Notes: generated from the sequence alone by a model not told the origin. A stretch of 64,000 nucleotides of DNA from Mycobacterium kansasii ATCC 12478 (GCF_000157895.3 NC_022663.1:2666001-2730000); one strand, 5' to 3'. Numbered from the stretch's first letter, positions 1 through 9,463 are shown. A program made the numbers and translations.

Positions 1-144
1 AACGGTGCTATCTCCGGCATCGGCAACGCCGGCGTCCCGAGTACGGGCCCCACGGTGAGCGGCTTCGACACTGGCTTCTTCAACACCGGCACCGCTCTGT
101 CTGGCTTGTTCAGTATCGACCAACTGTTGAAACAACTGACGTAG
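1..144 (+). CDS. C-terminal end of a PPE-MPTR family protein (5' truncated by window)
   Basis: The frame is open from base 1 to a TAG at 142-144. The 47 residues carry the pentapeptide-like pattern of PPE-MPTR proteins (GNAG, GFDTGFFNTG, then a short non-repetitive tail ending LLKQLT). In M. tuberculosis a PPE gene (PPE64) precedes the Rv3559c homologue that follows here, so the context agrees. PPE-MPTR proteins are surface or secreted type VII substrates whose functions are mostly unknown. The N-terminal PPE domain lies outside the window, so the exact family member cannot be named. Confidence 0.8.
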   Translation, partial: NGAISGIGNAGVPSTGPTVSGFDTGFFNTGTALSGLFSIDQLLKQLT

Positions 145-640
145 CCGGACAGATCGGCCGGGCATCCCGAATCGGCTATCGGCGCGCAGGGTCATGATGA
201 TTCGAGATGCCTTATCCGCCTGGCAGTACGAGGTGACGCGGGCGGCCGGCGTCTCGGCGATGCCGGGCTATCAGGCCGGTGCGGCGACAGCGGGCTGAAC
301 CCCTTCGAGCACTGCTACAAGACGCGCGACGCACCCTCCTCGAGACAATGGCTTGGCTGCGCCGCACACGCCGACATTGTCGCTAGGAGCGGTTGTGTGG
401 CTGCGCCCCGGTGTGGGAGAGGGAAATCGCGTGCTGGTGCGGTTGGGTCGGCGGCTGGAGGCACCGACTGTGCGCTGATGGCGCCGAGTGTGCGCTGGCG
501 GCGCCGACTGCGACGTGAGGGCGGCCGATCGTGGACGTTACCGCCCTACCTGCACAGTCAAAGCCGCCACCGCACACTCGAGCGGCGGCATGGCAGCCGA
601 TACGGTGAGCACGTGCGACGTCCCCCGATCACCAACCCGC
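145..640. other. intergenic region without a convincing gene
   Basis: About 500 bases lie between the PPE stop and the ipdF stop. A 34-codon frame at 194-298 (starting MMIRDALSAW) has no good ribosome site and no family I recognise. The right half holds a copy of a dispersed GC-rich repeat (about 466-632), whose second copy lies near 16.9 kb in the opposite orientation. Open frames through the repeat on both strands look like compositional shadows. Confidence 0.6.
466..632 (-). repeat. dispersed intergenic repeat, copy 1
   Basis: Read on the minus strand, this stretch matches about 16874-17045 on the plus strand in the same block order: a GGGGGACG block, CACGTGCTCACCG, a TGGCATG-like block, GTCGAGTGTGCGGTG, CGGCTTTGACTGTG, ACGTCCACGATCGGCCGCCC, then repeated GCGCACTCG-type words. 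Small gaps and substitutions separate the copies. Boundaries are approximate. It carries no gene I recognise. Confidence 0.75.
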
Positions 641-1429
641 CTACGGGTGCTGGTTCGACACCGAAATAACCTCGCCCGTAAGGTAACTCGAATAATCACT
701 GGCCAGAAACGCGATGGTGGCCGCGACTTCCCAGGGTTCGGCGGCACGGCCGAACGCCTCTCGGGCGGACAGCCGGTCCAGCAGTTCGGCCGAGGTGGTC
801 TTGTCCAGGAACTTGTGCCGGGCGATGCTGGGCGAGACGGCGTTGATCCGAACCCCGTACTCGGCGGCTTCTATTGCACTGCAACGGGTGAGCGCCATCA
901 CGCCCGCTTTGGCGGCGGCATAGTGCGCCTGCGAGTGTTGGGCTCGCCAGCCGAGAACGCTGGCGTTGTTGACGATCACTCCGCCGTGCGGGGCGTCGCG
1001 GAAGTAACGCAGCGCGGCCCGGGTGGCCCGGAACACCGACGTCAGGGAGACGTCGAGGACGCGGTCCCACTCGTCGTCGGTCATGTCCGCCACCGGCGTC
1101 TGGCCACCGAGGCCGGCGTTGTTGACCAGCACGTCGAGTCGGTCCATCCGTGCGGTGGTCGAGTCGATGAGGGCATCCACCTGCACACTGGACGTCACGT
1201 CGCACAGCACACTTTCGACCCGGCCGAGGCCCAGCGCGGCCAGTTCGGCGGCGGTCTCCCCCAGCCGTCGCTCATGGTGGTCGGAGATCACCACGTCGGC
1301 CCCCTCGGCAAGCGCGCGGCGCGCGGTGGCCGAGCCGATGCCGGTACCCGCAGCCGCGGTCACCACCACCACTTTGCCGTCCAAAAGTCCATGTCCGGGA
1401 ATCTCTTTCGGCGCGACGGATAAATTCAT
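641..1429 (-). CDS. ipdF: short-chain dehydrogenase IpdF (Rv3559c-like), steroid C/D-ring degradation
   Basis: This is a classical SDR of 262 residues, the length I recall for Rv3559c. It has a GTGIG variant of the nucleotide loop near residue 25, the NNAG motif, and the Ser/Tyr-x-x-x-Lys catalytic set (NNAS, then YAAAKAG). IpdF acts as a hydroxyacyl-CoA dehydrogenase on CoA-bound HIP intermediates after the A/B rings of cholesterol are removed. The ATG at 1429 overlaps the fadE30 stop by ATGA, so translation is probably coupled. The frame stays open further upstream, but that part overlaps fadE30 and looks non-native. Confidence 0.88.
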   Translation of the reverse strand: MNLSVAPKEIPGHGLLDGKVVVVTAAAGTGIGSATARRALAEGADVVISDHHERRLGETAAELAALGLGRVESVLCDVTSSVQVDALIDSTTARMDRLDVLVNNAGLGGQTPVADMTDDEWDRVLDVSLTSVFRATRAALRYFRDAPHGGVIVNNASVLGWRAQHSQAHYAAAKAGVMALTRCSAIEAAEYGVRINAVSPSIARHKFLDKTTSAELLDRLSAREAFGRAAEPWEVAATIAFLASDYSSYLTGEVISVSNQHP

Positions 1430-2583
1430 CCCTTGACCTCCCGCGGCAAGCCGAGCACCCGCTCGGCAATGATGTTGCGCTGAATCTCGTTGGAACCGCC
1501 GTAGATGGTGTCGGCCCGGGTGAACAGATACAGCCGCTGCCATTCGTCGAATTCACCGTCGGTCAACGCGAGGCCCGGCTTGCCCACCACATCCATCGCC
1601 AGCTCCCCGAGCGAGCGATGCCAGTTGGCCCACAACAACTTCGACACGTTGTCCGGACCGGGCTGCTCGACGGCCGGCGCTTCCAAGGTGGCCAGCGCGT
1701 AGCTGCGCATCGCCCGCAGTCCGGTCCACGCCCGGGTCAGCCGCTCCCGGATGAACGGGTCATCGGCGGCGCCGGTGCGTTGCGCGAGCTCGACCAACCG
1801 CGAAAGCTCGCGGGCATAGACGATTTGCTGGCCCAGCGTGGACACGCCGCGCTCAAATGTCAGCGTCGCCATCGCAACCCGCCACCCGTCGCCCGGCCGG
1901 CCCACCACCATGCCGGCGTCGGTGCGCGCGTCGTCGAAGAACACCTCGTTGAACTCCGACGTGCCGGTGATCTGGACGATCGGCCGGATCTGCACCCCGG
2001 GCTGATCCAGCGGCACCAGCAGATACGACAGCCCGGCATGCCGCTTGGAGCCCTTCTCGGTGCGCGCCACCACGAAGCACCACTGCGACAGGTGCGCCAG
2101 TGACGTCCACACCTTCTGGCCGTTGATCACCCACTGGTCGCCGTCGAGCTCCGCGGCGGTCGAAACGTTGGCCAGGTCACTGCCCGCACCCGGCTCCGAA
2201 TAGCCTTGGCACCACAACTCGGTGACGTCGAGAATGCGCGGGAGGAAGCGCTGCTGCTGTTCGGGCGTCCCGAACGCGATCAGGGTCGGCCCCAGCAACT
2301 CTTCGCCGAAGTGGTTGACCTTGACCGGAGCGTCGGCGCGCGCGTACTCCTCGTAGAACGCCACCCGGTGCGCGGTCGGCAGTCCCCGTCCACCGTGTTC
2401 GACCGGCCAGCCCAAACAGGTGAGCCCGGCGGCCGCAAGATGCTGATTCCATGCCCGGCGTTCTTCGAACGCCTCGTGCTCGCGTCCCGGCCCGCCGAGT
2501 CCCTTGAGAGCTGCGAATTCGCCGACCAGATTGTCCGTGAGCCATCGGCGGACCTCGGCCCGGAACTCCTCGACGTCCTGCAT
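1426..2583 (-). CDS. fadE30: acyl-CoA dehydrogenase FadE30
   Basis: A 385-residue acyl-CoA dehydrogenase with the flavin/substrate motif SEPGAGSDLANV at mid-protein and the C-terminal signature YGGSNEIQRNIIAERVLGLPR-type ending. Family and synteny match M. tuberculosis FadE30, which works on HIP-CoA-derived thioesters in steroid ring C/D catabolism. It is the first gene of a minus-strand operon with ipdF (4-base ATGA overlap) and diverges from fadD3 across a KstR2 operator 18 bases upstream of its ATG. Confidence 0.9.
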   Translation of the reverse strand: MQDVEEFRAEVRRWLTDNLVGEFAALKGLGGPGREHEAFEERRAWNQHLAAAGLTCLGWPVEHGGRGLPTAHRVAFYEEYARADAPVKVNHFGEELLGPTLIAFGTPEQQQRFLPRILDVTELWCQGYSEPGAGSDLANVSTAAELDGDQWVINGQKVWTSLAHLSQWCFVVARTEKGSKRHAGLSYLLVPLDQPGVQIRPIVQITGTSEFNEVFFDDARTDAGMVVGRPGDGWRVAMATLTFERGVSTLGQQIVYARELSRLVELAQRTGAADDPFIRERLTRAWTGLRAMRSYALATLEAPAVEQPGPDNVSKLLWANWHRSLGELAMDVVGKPGLALTDGEFDEWQRLYLFTRADTIYGGSNEIQRNIIAERVLGLPREVKG

Positions 2584-2600
2584 GACCTGTAGGCTAACCT

Positions 2601-2614
2601 ACCAAGCACTTGCT
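2601..2614. promoter_or_regulatory. KstR2 operator between fadE30 and fadD3
   Basis: The sequence ACCAAGCACTTGCT fits the known KstR2 consensus AnCAAGnnCTTGnT at every fixed position. It lies centrally in the 81-base divergent gap, so one site can control both the ipdF/fadE30 and fadD3-aspB transcripts. KstR2 is a TetR repressor released by HIP-CoA, the product of FadD3. Confidence 0.9.
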
Positions 2615-2664
2615 TTGTTAGGCCGCTGGTGAAGGGCGCCGCGTGCCGCTTAGAGGAGCATCCG

Positions 2665-4215
2665 ATGACCGACGATCCGCGTACCGTGCCCGCGGCACTG
2701 GATCGTCTCGCGGGCATGTTCCCCGACCACGACGTCTTGATCACCGACGACCGGAGCTTCACGGCTACCACCCTGCGTGCCGAGGTGCACCGGGCCGCGT
2801 CGGCGCTGATCGCACTGGGAGTCGAGCCCGGCGATCGGGTGGCCATCTGGTCGCCGAACACCTGGCACTGGGTGGTGGCCTGCCTGGCGATACATCACGC
2901 CGGGGCGGCCATGGTGCCCCTGAACACCCGCTACACCGCCGAAGAGGCCGGCGACATCCTGAGCCGCACGCGGGCGCCGGTGCTGTTCGCGATGGGCCGG
3001 TTCCTCGGCGCCGACCGGGTCGCCGGCCTGGATCTGAACTCTCAAGCACTGCCCGCGCTTCGGCACATCGTGCGGATTCCGATCGAGGCCGACGATCCTG
3101 TCCGCGGCACCTGGGACGAGTTCATCGCTCAAGGCACCGACACCCAGGCCGTCGAGCTGCGCGCGGCCGCCGTCACGCCCAACGACGTCAGCGACATCCT
3201 GTTCACCTCCGGCACCACCGGCCGCAGCAAGGGCGTGCTCTGTGCGCACCGGCAATCGCTCGCAGCCTCGGCGTCGTGGGCCGCCAACGGCAAGATCACC
3301 GGCGACGACCGCTATCTGTGCATCAACCCGTTCTTCCACAACTTCGGATACAAGGCCGGCATCCTGGCCTGCCTGCAGACCGGGGCGACGTTGATCCCGC
3401 ACCTGACGTTCGATCCGCTGCGGACCCTGCAGGCGATCGAGCAGCACCGCATCACGGTGTTGCCCGGACCGCCCACCATCTACCAGACCCTGCTGGACCA
3501 TCCGGCGCGCCGCAACTACGACCTGACCTCGCTGCGGTTCGCGGTGACCGGCGCGGCCACCGTGCCGGTGGTGCTGGTGGAACGCATGCAGTCCGAACTC
3601 GACATCGACATCGTGTTGACCGCCTACGGCCTGACCGAGGCCAACGGCATGGGAACGATGTGCCGCCCCGACGACGACGCGGTGACCGTCGCCACCACCT
3701 GCGGGCGGCCGTTTGCCGGCTTCGAATTGCGTATCGATGCCGAAACCGGCTCTGAGACAGGAGAAGTGCTGTTGCGCGGGCCCAACGTCATGCTGGGCTA
3801 TCTCGACGACCCGGAGGCAACGGCGACCGCCATCGACTCCGACGGCTGGTTGCACACCGGCGACATCGGTGCCGTCGACGAGGCCGGCAACCTGCGCATC
3901 ACCGACCGGCTCAAGGACATGTACATCTGCGGTGGATTCAACGTCTACCCCGCCGAGGTCGAACAGGTGCTGGCCCGGTTGGACGGAGTGGCCGACGCCG
4001 CGGTGATCGGTGTTCCCGACCAGCGCCTCGGCGAAGTCGGCCGAGCCTTCGTGGTGCCCCGGCCCGGGGCCAACCTCGACGAAGCGACGGTGATCGCCTA
4101 CACCCGTGAACATTTGGCGAACTTCAAGGCACCACGATCGGTGCGGTTCGTCGATGCCTTGCCCCGCAACGCCGGCGGCAAGGTGGTCAAATCACAACTG
4201 CGAGAGTTGGCGTGA
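2665..4215 (+). CDS. fadD3: HIP-CoA synthetase FadD3 (acyl-CoA ligase)
   Basis: An ANL-superfamily ligase of 516 residues. The AMP-binding P-loop FTSGTTGRSKG lies near residue 180; YGLTEANGMG and the hinge/second-domain DRLKDMYICGG motif follow; the terminal catalytic lysine region is NAGGKVVKSQL. FadD3 activates the HIP propanoate to its CoA thioester, starting C/D-ring degradation and producing the KstR2 effector. The ATG at 2665 follows GAGGAG (2653-2658); an upstream start at 2629 lacks both this site and family homology. The fadE31 ATG follows its stop directly. Confidence 0.92.
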   Translation: MTDDPRTVPAALDRLAGMFPDHDVLITDDRSFTATTLRAEVHRAASALIALGVEPGDRVAIWSPNTWHWVVACLAIHHAGAAMVPLNTRYTAEEAGDILSRTRAPVLFAMGRFLGADRVAGLDLNSQALPALRHIVRIPIEADDPVRGTWDEFIAQGTDTQAVELRAAAVTPNDVSDILFTSGTTGRSKGVLCAHRQSLAASASWAANGKITGDDRYLCINPFFHNFGYKAGILACLQTGATLIPHLTFDPLRTLQAIEQHRITVLPGPPTIYQTLLDHPARRNYDLTSLRFAVTGAATVPVVLVERMQSELDIDIVLTAYGLTEANGMGTMCRPDDDAVTVATTCGRPFAGFELRIDAETGSETGEVLLRGPNVMLGYLDDPEATATAIDSDGWLHTGDIGAVDEAGNLRITDRLKDMYICGGFNVYPAEVEQVLARLDGVADAAVIGVPDQRLGEVGRAFVVPRPGANLDEATVIAYTREHLANFKAPRSVRFVDALPRNAGGKVVKSQLRELA

Positions 4216-5349
4216 ATGGACCTGGCATTCGATGAGGAAACCCTGGCCTTTCAGGCCGAGGTGCGCGAGTTTCTGTCAGCCAATGAAGACTCGATCCCGA
4301 CGAAGTCCTACGACAACGCGGAAGGCTTTGCCCAGCATCGGATTTGGGATCGGGTACTGTTCGACGCAGGACTGTCGGTGATCACCTGGCCGAAAAAGTA
4401 CGGCGGCCGCGATGCGCCGCTGCTGCACTGGGTGGTGTTCGAGGAGGAGTACTTCCGCGCCGGTGCGCCGGGTCGGGCCAGCGCCAACGGCACCTCGATG
4501 CTGGCGCCGACCCTGTTCGCTCACGGCACTCAGCAGCAGCTGGACCGAATTCTGCCGAAAATGGCCAGCGGCGAGCAGATCTGGGCCCAGGCCTGGTCGG
4601 AGCCCGAGTCCGGCAGCGACCTGGCTTCACTGCGGTCCACCGCCACCAAGACCGAGGGCGGCTGGCTGCTCAACGGTCAGAAGATCTGGAGCTCACGGGC
4701 GCCGTTCGCCGACATGGGCTTTGGGCTGTTTCGGTCCGATCCGTCGGCCGAGCGGCATCGCGGCCTGACCTACTTCATGTTCGACTTGAAGGCACCGGGC
4801 GTCACGGTGCGGCCCATCGTGCAATTGGGCGGCGATACCGGCTTCGGTGAGATCTTTCTCGACGACGTCTTCGTGCCCGACGAGGACGTCATCGGCACCC
4901 CGAACGACGGTTGGCGTGCGGCCATGAGCACGTCGAGCAACGAGCGCGGCATGTCGTTGCGCAGCCCGGCCCGCTTCCTGGCGGTGGCCGAGCGGCTGGT
5001 GCAACTGTGGAAGGTCAACGGCTCCCCACCGGAATTCGCCGACCGCGTCGCCGACGGGTGGATCAAGGCGCAGGCCTATCGGCTGCAGACCTTCGGCACG
5101 GTCACCCGGCTCGCCGGCGGCGGCGAGCTGGGCGCCGAATCGTCGGTGACCAAGGTGTTCTGGTCCGAGCTCGACGTCGAATTGCATCAAACCGCGCTGG
5201 ACATCCTGGCCGCAGACGCAGAACTGGCCGGCCCGTGGACCGACGGCCTGTTGTTCGCCCTGGGCGGACCAATCTATGCGGGCACCAACGAGATCCAGCG
5301 CAACATCATTTCGGAACGGCTGCTGGGCCTGCCACGAGAGAAGAAGTGA
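4216..5349 (+). CDS. fadE31: acyl-CoA dehydrogenase FadE31 (alpha-type subunit)
   Basis: A 377-residue acyl-CoA dehydrogenase with WSEPESGSDLASL near residue 130 and the C-terminal NEIQRNIISERLLGLPR motif, i.e. the subunit carrying a complete active-site frame. In M. tuberculosis FadE31 pairs with FadE32 or FadE33 in heteromeric dehydrogenases of the HIP pathway. The ATG directly abuts the fadD3 TGA, and its own stop overlaps the next GTG by four bases, indicating one KstR2-controlled polycistron. Confidence 0.9.
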   Translation: MDLAFDEETLAFQAEVREFLSANEDSIPTKSYDNAEGFAQHRIWDRVLFDAGLSVITWPKKYGGRDAPLLHWVVFEEEYFRAGAPGRASANGTSMLAPTLFAHGTQQQLDRILPKMASGEQIWAQAWSEPESGSDLASLRSTATKTEGGWLLNGQKIWSSRAPFADMGFGLFRSDPSAERHRGLTYFMFDLKAPGVTVRPIVQLGGDTGFGEIFLDDVFVPDEDVIGTPNDGWRAAMSTSSNERGMSLRSPARFLAVAERLVQLWKVNGSPPEFADRVADGWIKAQAYRLQTFGTVTRLAGGGELGAESSVTKVFWSELDVELHQTALDILAADAELAGPWTDGLLFALGGPIYAGTNEIQRNIISERLLGLPREKK

Positions 5350-6305
5350 CCGTGGACTTTGCGCTTGATCAACAACAACGTGATTTCGCCGCCAGCATCG
5401 ACGCGGCACTGGGCGCAGCGGATCTGCCCGGCGCGGTTCGCGCCTGGTCGGCGGGCGATGCGGCGCCCGGCCGCAAGGTGTGGCAGCAATTGGCCAACCT
5501 TGGCGTCACCGCACTCAACGTGCCGGAGAAGTTCGACGGTCTGGCAGCCGATCCGGTGGACCTGGTGGTCGCGCTGGAACGGCTCGGCCGCTGGTGTGTG
5601 CCCGGCCCGGTCACCGAATCCATCGCCGTTGCACCGGTTTTGCTCGCCAATGACGATCAGGCCGAGCGCTGCGCCGGCCTGGCCGCCGGTGAGCTGATCG
5701 CCACCGTCGCACTACCACCGCAGGTGCCGCGCGCCGTCGACGCCGACACCGCCGGTCTGGTGTTACTGGCCGGTGAGGCCGGTGTCGCCGAAGGCACGCC
5801 GGGCCAGCGCCATGCGTCCGTCGACCCCAGCCGTCACCTCTACGACGTGGCGGCGGCCGGCCCAAACGTCCAAGCCTGGCAAGCAGACATCAAGCGCGCC
5901 TACGAATTCGGCGTACTGGCTACGGCGGCACAACTGGTAGGTGCCGCCGAAGCACTGCTGAGCGCGGCCGTCGACTATGCCAAGCAGCGGACGCAGTTCG
6001 GCCGGGTCATCGGCTCATATCAGGCGATCAAGCACAAACTCGCCGACGTCCACATCGCAGTCGAACTGGCGCGTCCGCTGGTTTACGGCGCGGCGTTGTC
6101 GCTGCAGCCTCGCGACGTCAGCGCCGCCAAGGTGGCCGCGGGTGAGGCGGGTCTGCTGGCGGCCCGCTCGGCGTTGCAGACTTACGGCGCTATCGGATTC
6201 ACCCAGGAACACGACCTGTCGCTGTGGCTGCTGAAGGTGCAGGCGTTGCGGTCGGCCTGGGGTACACCGGAGGTACATCGGCGGCGAGTGCTGGAGGCGT
6301 TATGA
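5346..6305 (+). CDS. fadE32: acyl-CoA dehydrogenase-like FadE32 (beta-type partner)
   Basis: A short (319 residue) acyl-CoA dehydrogenase family protein, best read as the partner subunit of FadE31. It keeps the central helical motif YAKQRTQFGRVIGSYQAIKHKLAD but lacks the NEIQRNII signature. The chosen GTG at 5346 gives a GTGA overlap with the fadE31 stop; a second GTG at 5352 would remove two residues. HIP degradation is inferred from operon position between fadE31 and fadE33. Confidence 0.88.
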   Translation: MTVDFALDQQQRDFAASIDAALGAADLPGAVRAWSAGDAAPGRKVWQQLANLGVTALNVPEKFDGLAADPVDLVVALERLGRWCVPGPVTESIAVAPVLLANDDQAERCAGLAAGELIATVALPPQVPRAVDADTAGLVLLAGEAGVAEGTPGQRHASVDPSRHLYDVAAAGPNVQAWQADIKRAYEFGVLATAAQLVGAAEALLSAAVDYAKQRTQFGRVIGSYQAIKHKLADVHIAVELARPLVYGAALSLQPRDVSAAKVAAGEAGLLAARSALQTYGAIGFTQEHDLSLWLLKVQALRSAWGTPEVHRRRVLEAL

Positions 6306-6366
6306 CCCGCGCCGGCGACGACGCGGTGGGGGTACCGTCCGCTTGCGGGGGAGAGGAGCGGAGCTC

Positions 6367-7317
6367 ATGACCGACGAGCGGGAGATGCTGCGCGAGACCG
6401 TGGCCGCCCTGGTGGCCAAGCACGCAAGTCCAGCCGCGGTGCGAGCGGCGATGGGATCCGGCCGCGGCTATGACGAGGCCCTGTGGCGGCTGCTGTGCGA
6501 ACAAGTCGGCGCCGCCGTCCTGGTCGTCCCCGAGGAGCTCGGCGGCGCCGGCGGCGAATTGGCCGACGCGGCGACGGTCTTGCAAGAACTGGGCCGGGCG
6601 CTGGTGCCCTCCCCGCTGCTGGGCACCACGCTGGCGGAACTGGCTCTGCTGGCCGCGCCCGAGCCGGACGCCGAGACGCTCACCCGGCTCGCCGAGGGCA
6701 CCTCGATCGGCGCGCTGGTCCTCGACCCCGACTTCGTGGTCAACGGTGACATCGCCGACGTCGTCGTCGCCGCGATAGACGGCCAACTGAGCAGGTGGAC
6801 TCGCTTCACCGCGCAGCCCGTCGCCACCATGGATCCCACCCGCCGGCTGGCCCGCATGCAGCCGCAGGAAACCCGGACGATCGGCGCCGACCCGGGGCTG
6901 GCCCACTCGGCGGCAGTCTTGCTGGCCGCCGAGCAGATCGGCGCCGCCGAACGCTGCCTGGAGCTGACCGTCGAATACACCAAGAGCCGAGTGCAATTCG
7001 GTCGCCCGATCGGCAGCTTCCAGGCACTCAAGCATCGGATGGCCGATCTGTATGTGATGGTCGCCGCGGCGCGATCCGTCGTCGCCGACGCCTGCAATGA
7101 ACCCACACCCGCCAATGCGGCCACCGCACGACTCGCTGCCTGCGAAGCGCTCAGCGCCGTGGCCGCCGAGGGCATCCAGTTGCACGGTGGCATCGCGATC
7201 ACCTGGGAGCATGACATGCACCTGTATTTCAAACGGGCACACGGCAGTACGCACCTGCTGGATTCGCCACGAAACTTGCTGCGGCAGTTGGAGTCCGAGG
7301 TGCTCCCCGCACCATGA
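6367..7317 (+). CDS. fadE33: acyl-CoA dehydrogenase-like FadE33 (beta-type partner)
   Basis: A 316-residue acyl-CoA dehydrogenase-like protein with the YTKSRVQFGRPIGSFQALKH segment and a C-terminal HGGIAITWEHDMHLYFKR stretch, typical of the FadE31-partner type. The ATG at 6367 is preceded by GAGAGGAGCGGAG, a convincing ribosome site; a TTG at 6343 in the same frame is less likely. A 61-base gap follows fadE32, the only notable gap in this operon. Its stop overlaps the aspB ATG (ATGA). Confidence 0.88.
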   Translation: MTDEREMLRETVAALVAKHASPAAVRAAMGSGRGYDEALWRLLCEQVGAAVLVVPEELGGAGGELADAATVLQELGRALVPSPLLGTTLAELALLAAPEPDAETLTRLAEGTSIGALVLDPDFVVNGDIADVVVAAIDGQLSRWTRFTAQPVATMDPTRRLARMQPQETRTIGADPGLAHSAAVLLAAEQIGAAERCLELTVEYTKSRVQFGRPIGSFQALKHRMADLYVMVAAARSVVADACNEPTPANAATARLAACEALSAVAAEGIQLHGGIAITWEHDMHLYFKRAHGSTHLLDSPRNLLRQLESEVLPAP

Positions 7318-8480
7318 CCCATCGTGTTGCCCGGCGCGCGGGCATTCCGCCGTTTCACGTGATGGATGTCTGGCTGGCGGCCGCCGAGCGCCAGCGCACC
7401 CACGGCGATCTGGTCAACCTCTCGGCAGGTCAGCCCAGCGCGGGTGCGCCCGAACCGGTACGTGCCGCGGCGGCCGCCGCCCTGCACCTCAACCAACTGG
7501 GATACACGGTGGCACTGGGCATTCCGGAGCTGCGTGCCGCGATCGCGGCGGACTACGAGCGCCAGCACGGCATCACGGTCGGCCCCGACGCCGTGGTGGT
7601 CACCACCGGTTCTTCGGGCGGCTTCCTGCTCACCTTCCTGGCATGCTTCGACGTCGGCGACCGGGTCGCGATGGCCAGCCCCGGCTATCCGTGTTATCGA
7701 AACATCCTGTCGGCGTTGGGATGTGAAGTGGTGGAGATACCGTGCGGGCCCGCGACCCGGTTTCAGCCCACCGTGCAGATGCTCGCCGAACTCGACCCGC
7801 CGGTGCAGGGGCTGGTCGTGGCCAGCCCGGCCAATCCCACCGGCACCGTAATCCCGCCCGCGGAGCTGTCGGCGATCGCTTCGTGGTGCGACGAATCCCG
7901 GGTCCGGCTGGTCAGCGATGAGGTCTATCACGGCCTGGTGTACGAAGGGGCACCGCAGACCAGCTGCGCTTGGCAGACCTCACGAAACGCGGTGGTGGTC
8001 AACAGCTTTTCCAAATACTACGCAATGACTGGCTGGCGACTCGGTTGGCTGCTGGTGCCGACGGAGCTGCGCCGGGCGGTCGACTGCCTCACCGGCAACT
8101 TCACCATCTGCCCGCCGGTGTTGTCGCAGATTGCCGCGGTATCGGCGTTCACCCCCGAGGCGACCGCAGAAGCCGACGACAATCTGCGGCACTATGCGCT
8201 CAACCGCTCGATGCTGCTCGACGGCCTGCGTCGCATCGGGGTTGACCGGCTGGCACCCACCGACGGCGCGTTCTACGTCTACGCCGATGTCTCGGACTTC
8301 ACCACCGACTCGTTGGCCTTCTGCTCGAGGTTGCTGGCCGACACCGGTGTGGCGATCGCACCAGGCGTGGACTTCGACACTTCGCGGGGCAACTCGTTTG
8401 TCCGGATGTCGTTCGCCGGGCCGACCAGCGACATCGAAGAAGCTCTGCGCCGAATGCGGTCCTGGCTGCCGGGCCGCTAG
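7314..8480 (+). CDS. aspB: PLP-dependent aminotransferase AspB (Rv3565-like)
   Basis: A class I/II aminotransferase of 388 residues. The PLP-lysine motif NSFSKYYAMTGWRLGW is near residue 225, with SPANPTGT and SDEVYHGLVYEG before it. It closes the fadD3 operon by ATGA overlap and is therefore probably KstR2-regulated. Its steroid-related substrate is not established; the aspartate aminotransferase name is historical. It faces nat convergently, with 92 bases between the stops. Confidence 0.88.
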   Translation: MTHRVARRAGIPPFHVMDVWLAAAERQRTHGDLVNLSAGQPSAGAPEPVRAAAAAALHLNQLGYTVALGIPELRAAIAADYERQHGITVGPDAVVVTTGSSGGFLLTFLACFDVGDRVAMASPGYPCYRNILSALGCEVVEIPCGPATRFQPTVQMLAELDPPVQGLVVASPANPTGTVIPPAELSAIASWCDESRVRLVSDEVYHGLVYEGAPQTSCAWQTSRNAVVVNSFSKYYAMTGWRLGWLLVPTELRRAVDCLTGNFTICPPVLSQIAAVSAFTPEATAEADDNLRHYALNRSMLLDGLRRIGVDRLAPTDGAFYVYADVSDFTTDSLAFCSRLLADTGVAIAPGVDFDTSRGNSFVRMSFAGPTSDIEEALRRMRSWLPGR

Positions 8481-8572
8481 GTGTTGGGCCGGTGCTCAGC
8501 AGGTGCCCCGTTAGCCCCGCTATCAGCGACAAATCGAGGCGCACAACGGGTTTGCCGCCGTCAGCGGTCGTG

Positions 8573-9424
8573 CTATGCAGTCGCCCTTCGCCCGCCCCCG
8601 AAACAGACTTGGTCGATGCGGGCTTCGAGGGCGCTGCGTTCGCCGAGATCGGCCACGTTGATCCCGAAGCGCCCGCTCAGCGTGTCGACAACCGCGACCG
8701 CGTCCTCCAGCACGGTCTTCTCGGTCCGGCCGCCTCGATGGACCGCCAGGATCCGGCCCGTCAAGTTCCACCGCGCGTCGTCGGTCACGGTGGCAGCCAT
8801 CAAGCCGGTGACGAAATGCGACGACGGGTGCGTCGAGACAAACCAACTGCCCACCTTCAGGTCGATCGGCGGCCGGCTGACCGTGCTGAATTCATAGAGC
8901 GGCTGCCACTCGTCGCGAACCAGCGCCTGCAGCACCAGCCCGTCGCCGCGGTCGTCGAGCCGATACGGTTCATGCGTCGTTTGCTGGATGCATCGGGTCT
9001 GCAGCCGCAGCGGCGACGTCGGCGTCTGGCCCCCGAAACCGACGTCCACCAGATACGGACCGTCCGAACCGGGAAAAGTCACCGCGAGCACGGTATGCGT
9101 CTGTGCCGGCAGCGGCGCATCCGGCGGCGCCATCCACACCACCCGCCCGGCCAGCCGCCGCGGCCGAAATCCGAGTTCGGCCAGCACTTCACCGATCAGA
9201 CCGTTGTGCTCGTAGCAGTAACCGCCGCGGCGCCGGTGGACGAGCTTGTCCATCAGCGATTCCGGGCTCAAGTCGTCGACCGGCACCCCCATCAGCGGAT
9301 CGAGGTTCTCGAACGGAATCGCCCGGGTATGGGCGCTCACCACCGCCCGCAGCACCGCCAAGGTGGGTTCGGTAGGACCGCGATAGCCGATGCGTTCGAA
9401 GTACGTGTTGAGATCCAGCGTCAT
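8573..9424 (-). CDS. nat: arylamine N-acetyltransferase
   Basis: This NAT has 283 residues and the complete catalytic triad: Cys70 (GGYC), His110 (AQTH) and Asp127 (YLVD). It transfers acetyl or propionyl groups from CoA to arylamines such as isoniazid, and has been linked to cholesterol-derived propionyl-CoA. In M. tuberculosis nat ends the KstR-controlled hsaADCB operon. Here about 10.5 kb of other genes separates it from hsaB, so it probably uses its own promoter in the short gap shared with the next plus-strand gene. The ATG at 9424 gives the standard NAT start; the frame continues upstream without homology. Confidence 0.93.
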   Translation of the reverse strand: MTLDLNTYFERIGYRGPTEPTLAVLRAVVSAHTRAIPFENLDPLMGVPVDDLSPESLMDKLVHRRRGGYCYEHNGLIGEVLAELGFRPRRLAGRVVWMAPPDAPLPAQTHTVLAVTFPGSDGPYLVDVGFGGQTPTSPLRLQTRCIQQTTHEPYRLDDRGDGLVLQALVRDEWQPLYEFSTVSRPPIDLKVGSWFVSTHPSSHFVTGLMAATVTDDARWNLTGRILAVHRGGRTEKTVLEDAVAVVDTLSGRFGINVADLGERSALEARIDQVCFGGGRRATA

Positions 9425-9463
9425 AGAGCCATTTTGCTGGCCGGCGCACGACTTCGACAGCAT

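Noticed and set aside
194..298. 34-codon ORF after the PPE gene
   Set aside because: No ribosome site and no recognised family; too short to support.
488..1423. 311-codon plus-strand frame opposite ipdF
   Set aside because: Antisense shadow of the SDR gene running through the dispersed repeat; no motifs.
2650..4113. A 487-codon minus-strand frame opposite fadD3
   Set aside because: Compositional mirror of the fadD3 codons with no ribosome site or family motif.
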